Positions 38,401-50,400 of a stretch of DNA of 64,000 nucleotides are shown piece by piece (position 1 is the stretch's first letter; every line of letters begins with the position of its first letter). The position numbers and the translations under genes are program-made. The notes under the pieces were generated by a model. That model made no database searches. It worked only from the letters and a program-made list of their open reading frames with translations, and was not told the origin of the DNA. This DNA is from Microvelia longipes (lineage: Eukaryota > Arthropoda > Insecta > Hemiptera > Veliidae), in the NCBI GenBank assembly GCA_018340805.1, contig JACMZG010000008.1, positions 26,049,684-26,113,683 on the forward strand. Direction: 5' to 3'.

Positions 38401-41400
38401 TTCAATCCTCTCCTTCACTGCCACGCTTGATGTTGTTTGTTTGATGGATCCAAGAACCATAAGATTAACTGTTGAAATTGAATGGAAAACTTGGGATTAT
38501 TTCTACATAGGTAACCTGTGTACTAACTTCAACAATTTAGTTTTTTTCAACCATTTATTTTAAGTTACACTTATTTTCATAGTTAAAGGAATGTTTTAAA
38601 AACACCAGTCATTGATAAAATTAATAGTGTGATATGATGGACTTTGGACTTATGTGTCTTATAGTTGACTAATGTGTGCCAATCTCAACTTGATCCAACA
38701 TTCTTTACACATTTATGCTTCAATTTTTGCTGTCAATGTATTGTGGGTTTAATGATGTCATAAAAAGATGATTGGATACCTCAACCACGTTATAGCATGA
38801 TTTTTGTAGAAGTTTCTACTCTCTAGCATCAATACACGGGAGCTAATGTTGTAACAGAAGTACAACATTAATTTGAAAACCACTAGGATTTCTGAAACAC
38901 TTACGGTATTCTGGATCCTAGTATCAATTTTTTTTGCAGCCATACTTTTCTATTACCTACTTTAATGGGGAAAGAAAATATAAAAATAGACATAGTCAAG
39001 GTTAAAGATTTAAAGAGGTTTGTATTTTGACATTTTAGGCGATTTAATGTTTGCCTAGCTCATTCAAGAAATTTCTTAACAGTAGTAACATTAGTAGCGT
39101 GAGGTAATAAATAATTCTTCAAATATATAAAATAAATCATCAATATTTTCAAATCCTAAATTTTAATATTTGCCAGTAAAGCAAAAAAATAATTTTATTA
39201 ATTTATAAGTTTAATTAGTAATAACTGCTAAAAAGTAGAACTTCATATAGACTATATTACAACGTTATTTTATTTTAAAAAAAATAATTTGTCAGAGTCA
39301 ACTCTCAGAATTTACTAATATTACAGTAAGTGAGTAAGTTCTAATAATACAAAATAATCAACTATATATTTAAAAAATAAAACAATGTATTTGTTTTTAT
39401 TTGTAGGATAATTATCCTTTTATTGATTGTTATGTTCAACTGCTTTGCTAGTCTGCATTAAATATTTCTTCAACTGGTACATCCACAACTGAGCTCACGT
39501 TATATAAATGGGTGCATTTCATCATGGCTTTTTCTGCATTTATGGTAATATAATATGATTTATGAATGCATTTAAGTTGATTTCATAGAATATTTTGATT
39601 AATACTGACTCAGTAATTTTTTACCACGTTCCTCGTAGAAACATGAGTCCCCGATGTACTGTAATTAGGCACTAGATTAAACTAGGGATCTGAACCACAT
39701 GGATCTTCATGATCTTGTTTAGATTTTAATGAACAAAATTTTTTTGGCTAATATCGTATAGAGGATAAAATTTAACTTGCTTTTTGAAACATATATTGCT
39801 ACTAAGTTAACTTATCATGTATATGNNNNNNNNNNNNNNNNNNNNNNNNNNNNNNNNNNNNNNNNNNNNNNNNNNNNNNNNNNNNNNNNNNNNNNNNNNN
39901 NNNNNNNNNNNNNNNNNNNNNNNNNNNNNNNNNNNNNNNNNNNNNNNNNNNNNNNNNNNNNNNNNNNNNNNNNNNNNNNNNNNNNNNNNNNNNNNNNNNN
40001 NNNNNNNNNNNNNNNNNNNNNNNNNNNNNNNNNNNNNNNNNNNNNNNNNNNNNNNNNNNNNNNNNNNNNNNNNNNNNNNNNNNNNNNNNNNNNNNNNNNN
40101 NNNNNNNNNNNNNNNNNNNNNNNNNNNNNNNNNNNNNNNNNNNNNNNNNNNNNNNNNNNNNNNNNNNNNNNNNNNNNNNNNNNNNNNNNNNNNNNNNNNN
40201 NNNNNNNNNNNNNNNNNNNNNNNNNNNNNNNNNNNNNNNNNNNNNNNNNNNNNNNNNNNNNNNNNNNNNNNNNNNNNNNNNNNNNNNNNNNNNNNNNNNN
40301 NNNNNNNNNNNNNNNNNNNNNNNNNNNNNNNNNNNNNNNNNNNNNNNNNNNNNNNNNNNNNNNNNNNNNNNNNNNNNNNNNNNNNNNNNNNNNNNNNNNN
40401 NNNNNNNNNNNNNNNNNNNNNNNNNNNNNNNCGACCTCTCCTCTAGTGCTGACCTCTTAAGAGAACATTGATAAAGGTGGTATCTCTGAAGACTTGGCCT
40501 CTGTTCAGGTACTCTACCACAAATACAGCTGTAATCTGAGTGATGGCAGGTGACCTTGAAAAAAATTGTAATAACATATTTATTCATGAACAAAAATAAA
40601 GTGTATTCATAAGGTTAATAAAATCATAAGTATCAAAGTTGCATTTGAAAAAAGATTTTTTATTCGAGAATAATCATTGAAGTATTAATGAAATACAAAT
40701 ACAAGTTATGAAAAGAATTACCAAATTACTTAATATTGTTAAATTAAATTAATTTAAATAAACAAATAATATATAGTTATTGTTAATCTATACTCGAACT
40801 TTATAAAACATTTTTAAATTTTGACAGTAATAGATGATAGAAAAATCAATAAAATATGAACCATATTACAAAGATAATGAAACAAACAGAACAAGTGAAT
40901 TGGTAAACACGTGAATATTGTTTTGTTTTTCTTATTTAAAATTTCAACTACAAGTGACTATGATTGACCTGCTTCTAAATTAACAACAAAATATTAAAAA
41001 ACAAATTTGACAAATTTTCTCTCATTTAAGCTGGGCAGGGCTGTATTAAACTTAATTTTGTAATTCAAATCTTAAAATTAATTTCAGTGCAATTTATTCA
41101 TAAGTTTATATTTATATTAAGTACATGGATAAGATCAAAGATATCAACAATTTGAATTCAGTAGTAGGCACACTATAGAACTTATTTAATCCCTTATAAA
41201 TCAAAAGATAAGTTTAAGAAAAGCAGAGTAATATTTTAAACTTTTAGTGTGTTTTCATATTATTTTCCTCTCATGAAAGTAAAAGAAAGGAAATTGGATT
41301 TCTTAAAAAATATTTGGGGGTCTAAGCCTTATTTTTCCATTTTGAAAGTGGAAAAGTAGGCTTATTTAATTAAATTTGGGGTCTAAGGCAATATTTGGGA

Positions 41401-44400
41401 GGGCTTATTCCCCTTAAGCCCCCTCTCCTATTTCTGAGTTAATTGCAGCTTCCAAGCAGTAATTAACTCAAGGCTAACAGAGAGTTAACAGAATGGTTCC
41501 CAGCAAGCCCCAGGAACCAAGTAAATAAATTCCTCAGCATGCCACAGGATTTAAATATCATAGTTATGACCTCAGGAACCAATTTGACTACCCAAGGAGC
41601 AAAAACTTACTTATCTCCCACCGTAAGTTAAAAATAACAAAGAATAAATGCATAAAAAGACTACATACCATCATCATAAGCTCTAATAACAAGTTCATAC
41701 TGTCCCCTAGAAGTATGACTAGAGCTGACAGGCGATGTGATCTTAACTTCTCCACTATCTTCATCTATAGTCAGGACATCTGAATTACTTGCAACTATCT
41801 GGTATTTTATTTTGCTATCACCATCCTTATCAGCATCTTTAGCCTACAAATAAATGTAATTAATATGATCAATAGATGATAAATTTGATTGATGTGATCA
41901 TATTAGTTGGAATGAAATTTCATCAGTATTGTTTCATTCACAGAAACATTTTTCCAAATTAGTTTTTAAGAGAATAAATGTATGGTATTAAGAAATTCAC
42001 ATCTAAGAATGATTTTTAATAAAAACACACTAAAATTAAAAACAATTAATTTGTCAACCACAATAGTATACAAAAATATTACGACACGTTTCGACTTTAC
42101 GCATCATCAGAGCTGTTTACAGACTGAGTATTGGTAGCAGTAGAGGAGGGACAGAGGAAGAGTTGTGTGGGTGTGGTTAAGGTACTGGTGGGAGGGATTT
42201 TAAAAATGGCCTGGGATTGACACAAGGATTGGCTATACTTCTTTGTTAAAACAATTATCTATTAAATTTAATTTTAGGTCTGTCAGCCAGAACTACAAAT
42301 AAATTCTATCGATATTTTATCTGCTTCTAACTATTTCACCTGTGATATAGTAGAGCAAACTATTCATTATTTGTTTAGTTTTGGAACATATTTTTTATTT
42401 TTAAATGTTTAACTGAAGTGTATTGATGTATATATTAGGATCTGTAGGTGCTGAAAGTACCTACCTACCTTATATTATTGAGAGTATATAACTTTAGTAA
42501 GAGCAGTGGAATTTTCTACAATAATATCAACACCAACAGTGTCTTTCCACTAATTTATATTAGCGGAAATACGTTGTTGGTGTTAATATTATTGAGAGTA
42601 TAATTTTTTAAAAAGTGATAAATTAAAAAAAAATAATTTAAGTAGTGAATAAGAGTCATATAGACCAAATAGAACAAAAACAAGATGATACCATTAAAAT
42701 GAACTGAGGTTGAAAACTTGTAGCTCCCTCTCTAACAGTTCTGTGAAAAGTGTTTGATTCCCATATTGGAGGATTATCATTGACATCAGTGAGACTAACT
42801 AACAGAGGCACTGTGCTGATTCTACCACCTCCGTCCTGAGCCTCGAGGCTAAGTGAGTAAAGACTTCTCCTTAATCATTCTCTGTAAATATCAACAAAAA
42901 CAGTTTTCAAACTACACAACCTACTTCTGGACCACTCATGTAATCACCTCAATCAAGTTTAATATTAAAATTAATTTAATTAGAAAGAAATTTTCAATTC
43001 AACATCACATATTAAAAAAAGTGAAAACCTTTAACTTAGTAATTTCTTGTTAATTGGTTTTATTATTGTTAGTAATATTTGTTTTGCCACTAAGCAAATG
43101 AATTCTTGAGTAAGTATTAAAAGGTATTTTACCAATCTTATTTAAACAAGACAGGATTTTTTAAAAAAAATGTTATACATCAATATTACATTCACCATAT
43201 ACGCCAGATCCAAAATGTTTAACAATTAATGTAACAAAACTAATATAAAACTATAAAGAAAATATGATTAAGAAACATTAATTTTCTACTATATTACTTA
43301 TCACTTATTATCATTAAGCAAATATAAAAAATACGGAAATAAGATATACAGATAAATTCACAAAGAAGAGAAGTTAGTGAGGCAATGAACTGATAAGTCC
43401 AATAGAACTGCCTAATAAGTAAAATCATGTACAATTTTATTCAATATTTAACAAAGTTTAAAAAAATACACATTAAATCACAAGAATACAAACTAAAAGC
43501 ACAAATAGAAGATAGATTAGTGATTTATCTAACCTCCAGGTACTTAATATAGTTATACTATATTACTCTATGCCATTCAGAATTATTAATATATGATTCT
43601 TTCTAACGTTTACTTTGATTAGAGAATACAAAATCACTAATATAGAAATGAAATGAAAAACTTACTATTATTCAAATAAAGATTTCCAATGATAGAATCA
43701 GTTCCAAATTTATCCATACCAAATCCCCTCAGTGTGTACCTTATTGAACCATAAACCCCACTGTCTATATCTGTAGCTGCAATGTCAGCTATCTTACTCC
43801 CTGGAGCAAGGTTCTCTGGTATAATGAAGTTATAGCTCGGTGAACTAAATATAGGTGAGTTGTCATTAGCGTCTAATATGTTTAATCTAACATCACTATG
43901 AGATGCTTCTATTAGATCACCCTAAAGAGAAGTAAAAGAAACATATTACAAAGTATTATACAGAATAGGTGCGATGTATTTTACAATAATGGTGTAAAGT
44001 AATTAACATGTTATTTAATGAGCCCCAATGGATCTACACGTAGGAGGTCTAAATGACTAGGACATTACTTTCACTGAGAAAAATGATGATTATACAAATA
44101 AATTAGCAGAAAATCAAAAGATATCATAATAAATGTATCATGTTGTGGTTGATCTTAAGTAAAGAGACTTATACTACTAGAGGGAGGACTAGGGTTGAAT
44201 AGCACAGTGGTATTCTGGCAATATCCATTAGGTACCATACCGGTACTTAAGCCTACTCTGTGGAGACTAGAGACTCCCCACCCCTCTACAACCCCTGTCA
44301 GCACATAAATGTTTCAGGCATCACATTAAATCAGGGCATTTTTCAGTTGCATCACATTAAATCACTATATAAAACACAGATCATTAAAGAATTCATGTGA

Positions 44401-47400
44401 TAAATAATAATTCAAAACTTATTTTAAATCCATTTTACTTAATTTAAGACAAAATAGTGACAAATTTTGAGAGTCATAAAATGTATGAAAAAATCAAAAA
44501 ATGACATCACCAATGTACAATTATGGTACCAAGCCACCCAGGCAATGATAAGAGCCCTTGTATCCTGCCTCTAGTAATATAAGTCTCTTTAAGTCCTCAG
44601 CATTTTTATTCTGTCATTTAACCTAATATTAATGCAGAAATGGGTTTTTTTATTTAGTAGAAAGGTGCTTGTGTAATAATTATTGTAGACTATCCTCCTG
44701 TCCCTAATGTTATTAATGCAAACTATTTTATAATTATCCTTTAGCCCAGCTAAGAAATCTTTTAAAGATAAAAAATAGCGTACAGGATACCTCAGAACTT
44801 TGCCTTATCACATCGGATTCTCTACGCTCATTCTCCCTACATCGGTCTTGCTTCGTTTTTCCTTAGAATATACATTCTCAGATAATAAATTACATTCGTT
44901 TCATCCTCAGCGGTCACCCATCCAGGCACTGACCATGCTCGATGCTACTTAAAAATTTGATCCAACAAAAAATCATAGTTTACTAGTGATATTGAACGAA
45001 AGTTGTGTACTTATTAATTATGGAATTATATACATTTGTACTAGATTTCAACACAATTAGATTATTTACCGATTTTTTACAATTTTTAAAAAACGTACAC
45101 AAGTCATTTGATTAAATTTAAGCTAATGATGATAATGAGATGAAACTTCATACATATTTTGGTCTTATACATGGCTACATGTTTACCAATCTCAATCCGA
45201 TCCCTCATTTTTCCGCATTTATGATTTTTCAAAAATTTGGGAGTCATTACTGGGGATTAATGACGTCATAAAAAAATTATTTTCCGAAAAGACCAACTAC
45301 AGCAGTAGACTGGTTTTTGTTTTAATAGTCAACTCTCTAGCATAAATAAATACACTGGGCGCTATGGGGATAACAGACACATAAAACACACATACAGACA
45401 GACAACTTGAAAACCACTCAGGAGCCTTAAAAACACCTGAAACGGATATTCCGGTTTCCGGTTTCATCCCGGTTTCGGATTTTGTTTTTGCAAACACAAT
45501 ACTTTTGCAATATGCCATATGAGGAAAAGTAAAGAGAGGCAATGTTATTTAGACTAGCCACCTCCATGGTCCAGGTCGTTGAGGCGTCAATTATTCTACT
45601 GACCATTGACACCACAGAGGGTTGGCATCCCAGGTTACACTCTCAGGTTAAAAAAGATTATTGTTCATATAAATTGTTGCCAACTTTAGATTACACTTGG
45701 AGCGTAACGGTTGCCATTACCACCCTGATGAGCCACAAGGCTTTAAACGGGCATTATTATTATATTTAGACTTAAGACAATATTTGATAAGATAAGTTAA
45801 ATACAACTTGTTCCGATGTAAATAACATAGGAATAAGTTATACTCAGTCACAAGTAATGTGTTTGAATATGACAAAGTAACAAGATAACATAAGAGTTAT
45901 AATAGTTTACCTTATAATCCCTGATACTAGCAACCACTGTAAATGATATACTTCTTAAATTAGAATCATAATCAAAACCAGCATTATCTTTCATTCTAAT
46001 GACAACTGGTGTTCGACCAAATGCTTCCTTAGGTTCAACTGAGAACCAGCTTTGTACTCTAGGATCTGTAAACCTTAGTGAGAGGGAATATTTAGAGTTG
46101 TCTCCAAGATCATTGTCACTCACAGCCATATTGAGCCCTGGCAGAGGAGTTCCAGGTGCTGCAGACAAACCATATAGTAGACATTTACACAAACAAAGGA
46201 CAATTAAGAGAAAGTAATTGAGTAAAAAGTTTGACAGGTCTATGATTTTGAGATTAATAAGCACTAATTCTTCAAAAATACTAATTGTAATAAATTAAAG
46301 CTTTAAAATAATATGATACTAAAATTTTAATGAAGTCAGAATTATAATAACCAACTTCTCAATTAGTATAGAGAATTCTTCAGAGATCTCTTCTTTTATT
46401 ATTCCCCACAAAGCAACAACCGAAAACAGAAAAAAGGAATTTTTAACCTTTTTCTGTTCGCGCACGCATCTAATCCGTGTTTACTCTACTTTATCCCAGA
46501 TTACTCCAAAATGAAAAATTTGAGAGCAAAGAAGAATAGTGCAGAGTAGAGTAGTCTACTCCAGCTCATGTGCCAAACAAACCTATAGTGTTTACAGTGT
46601 TCCTAAAATTTTGCTCCTGATTATCATTATTACCTTCTTTTGCTCTATTAGTATGTCAGTGGTATTTACATATTCCCACAAGAGAATACCATAAGTTATT
46701 TTACTTAGGACAATTAATTTCTAGGCGGTGATCATTGTTTCGGTAGGTACCCCATTTTGAAATTGTCTAAATAAGAAGACAGAAGGATATTTTAAAAGTA
46801 AGTTTGTCTGTCACTAGATTATAAATAACTGAGCAGATAAAACAAAATTAAAACATAAGTACTTACTTATATCTTCAGAAACACTGATATCAAATTGTGG
46901 TTTGTTAAATTTAGGTGTTTGATCATCAACATCTGTAATTACCACAGTGACTCTCTCATAACTATAATCTCCTGGTAATTCATTGTTTATTAATTCAGTA
47001 GCCTGAAATAAACATTAATACAAAAAAAATAAAAAGAAAAAACAAAAGATTCTCACCAGTAGAAAATAAATATTTTACTATTAAAGCAAGCTTAAATACT
47101 GACCAATAATATGTTTCTGTACTAATGATCACAATAAAAATTTATATTTCTATGCTAACTAAAAGTTAATGATTCTCACTAGTAGAAAAGAAATATTTTA
47201 CTATTAAAGCAAGCTATAAGCTAACTACTAAAGTAAGCTTAAGTACTGACCAATAATATGTTTCTGTACTAATGATCACGATAAAAATTATATTTCTATG
47301 CTAGCTAAAAGTTAATGGCAAGAAGAGCACACCAACATGTTACACCCTATAACTGTTGTTACAATAATAAAACAAACAAGCTAGAATTTAAGATATTTAA

Positions 47401-50400
47401 AGAGCTTGAGATTAAATGTGTATAAAAAATAAAAAGAGGAAGAAGTCTCTCCACAAAAATATATTTCTTTTTAGCAAAGCGCTTTCAACCTAACAAGAGG
47501 TCATCATCAGTGCTATCCTAACAAACAAAATAATACAATAGATCAGAAAAATAAGAAAAAGCTAATAACTAAAAAGAAAAATAAACAATCAAGTAAACCA
47601 ATTAAAAACACGAGTCAAAAAATTAAAATAATATACAAATAAAACAAAATAACAATAAATAAATTAAAAAGAAAGACAATAGTAAAATTAAAAATACCGT
47701 TGAATAAAGAAGGGTGGTAGATGAGTCTTACAGATCAGATATCAAAGATAGACTGACTGGCGCTGGTGTGGGCGCTAGTAAAAGGGCTTTCAGAAGGGGC
47801 GTTCTTTCTCCCCTCACATTAATATTATTATCGCCCATTAGTGTCTCCTGGCTTCTCAAAATTTCGAGTTTTTCCTAGAAGTCCATTTTCTTCCCTTTAC
47901 CAATAAAATGGAGGCAGCCAACTTTGTGTGGTCCATAATAATGATTCTCTGCTCTTAAATGTTGGTAAAACTTGCTGTCCGATCTCCGTGTATGCTCCCC
48001 AGCCCTGGTGCTTATACTTCTTCCAGTCTGACCTAAGTATTCGACCTGGCAGGTACCGCACTGAACCTTGTAAATGCCACTTCTAGCCCAGGCGGAACAG
48101 GGTCTTTAACGCTGCCTAAAATAGTTCTAAGGGTCTTATTATTAGAAAAAACTAACTCTCAAGTCATTAGACTGAAGGATGGAAGCTAGACGTTGTGAAA
48201 TACTGCCTATATAGGAATAGAGCACCAAACTTTATCAACTTGACTACGTTCTGCATCCATCATTTGAAGAGCTAAACGACGATTTTTCTTTCGTATAAGT
48301 TTGTCAATCAAGTCAACCTTATAACCGTTTCCTAAAGCTATGTTATAAATCGTGTTTAGTTCCTTATTATAAGCTTCTGAGTCGAGGGGTGTAGATAATA
48401 GTCGGTGGACCAAAGCATTAAAAGCTGCCATTTTATGCATCCAAGGATGTTGGGAATCGGCCGGAATCACGTTGTCGGTGGCAGTAGGTTTTCTATAAAT
48501 TTCAAACCTTAAAATATTATCTTTCCTAGAGATAGTAAGATCAAGAAAATTTAAAACGCCGTTCTGCTCGATTTCGTGAGTAAACTTTATGGTCTTAAGA
48601 CGGGTGTTAAGGTACTCTAAAAAAGATAATAATTTGTTCAGAACCAGTCCAGATTAAGACGTCATCGACGTACCTTCCAAAAATATATGTACTTAAGGTA
48701 AGGATTACGAGCACGGTCCTCAACAAACTCATCATAGAAATAATGCATAAAAATATTTGCACCTAAGGCTGATAGAGGTGCGCCCATAGCTAAGCCTCCT
48801 TTACCTTTATAAAAATTGCCATCAAACGAAAAATAATCTTGACTAAGGCACAGTTCCAAAACTTCCATAAACTCTGTATTAAAAATCTTATTACATGAAT
48901 ATTTTTCTAAGATTGCTTTAAAAAGTGTTAAACACGTGTTTGACGGGACACTGGTGAATAAGTCTACAACATCAAACGAAACTAGGATGTAGGAAGATGG
49001 AAGCTGTATTGACCCAACAGATTTTATGAAATCGAGACTATTTTCTACAGAATCCTTAGCTTTAAAACTGGTGATGGTAAGAAATAACCTGTTAGCGAAT
49101 TTAGCTAATAATTCGGTCACTGACGAGCAGAAAGAAACGATAGGTCGGATTTTATTATTTTCATGAACTTCAAGAAGCCCATAGAACCTAGGTGGAAGCG
49201 GGTTCATTTGCTTTAGACTCATAGCATAAAAGTTTTCCGGAAAAAGTGAAGTGCTAGATTTTAATATATTCTTAAGCTTTCCTTGTAAACTAGGGGTAGG
49301 ATCTTCATTAAGCTTTTCATATTTATTATCCTTTAAAAAATCATGTACTTTCTCTTTGTATTCCGTTCTATTCATGACGACAGTGCAATTACCTTTATCA
49401 GCCTTGCTCACTATGAGATCATTATCAGCAATTTTCTTCTTTAAACTTTTTAAGGTTTTATCTTTCACAATTTTTGCGCATCTGTGACTGTTGAATGTTA
49501 TAACCAGATTTTATGGACTTACTGATATAATTAGCAGTTTGGTTTTTAATGTGATTTTCAACAGGTAAAGAATCTATAGAAGAAGCTAAATTTGCCAAGT
49601 CATTGTAAGATGGAAGTATTTAGGAGAGTATTTTAAACCTTTATCCAGCATAGACCTTTCATCGTTGGAAAAATACTAGAATCGGTATTAATGAAACAAG
49701 TACGAGAATAAAATTATGGGTTTGAGATGGAGGGGGTATATGTACTCAATGACGTCACAGAAGGAACGGAGTCAGAGTCAGTTGACATAGTGTTATTAGG
49801 AATGTTACAACTAGGCTGAGAGTTCTTTAATCTGTTTATTTTGATTGAGAGTTTATTCTGTTTTTTCTCATTAATGTCATTAAATGTGTAAGTTTAATTA
49901 CCTTAATTCTAAATGAGTAAACTGCACCATTCTGAATAACACTTGGATGTTCCCTGTCAATAGGATTACTAGAAGTAACGACTGTTCTATTTTTAAGAGT
50001 AAAATAATTCAAGTCATCATCTTCAATAGACAACACTATGGGCCTTGCATCTCCTGAGTCACCATCTTTCACTTTTACCTCTAACACCTTATAACCCTAA
50101 AAATTCAAATGTTCAAAAATAGATGGTTACCATAAATAGATTTAAAAATAAAATGTAGAATAAATTGAAGATCATACCTATTAAATTATAAACACAAAAA
50201 TAAATAGAAATTAGTTAGAAAATCCTTATAAATTTTACTAGAGGTTTGTCCTTAATATTAAATAAATATCTAGAACTCTGCACAAGTGTCTGTACCTAAT
50301 TTTATGTTATTTTTCATTTTGTTCGCTATGTACCATTTCATGTTGGATTTTTGCCAAATTAAATTAGCACTTTGAGCATAGTGGATATGTCCCCCCTGAG

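Noticed and set aside
38303..38563. 86-codon plus-strand frame
   Set aside because: No motif, no splice context, and it lies between two copies of repeat family R, probably in repeat-derived sequence.
39777..40593. Long open frames of 209-263 codons over the N run
   Set aside because: They are open only because Ns cannot form stop codons.
45999..46217. 72-codon plus-strand frame opposite cadherin exon 7
   Set aside because: Shadow of the real minus-strand exon.
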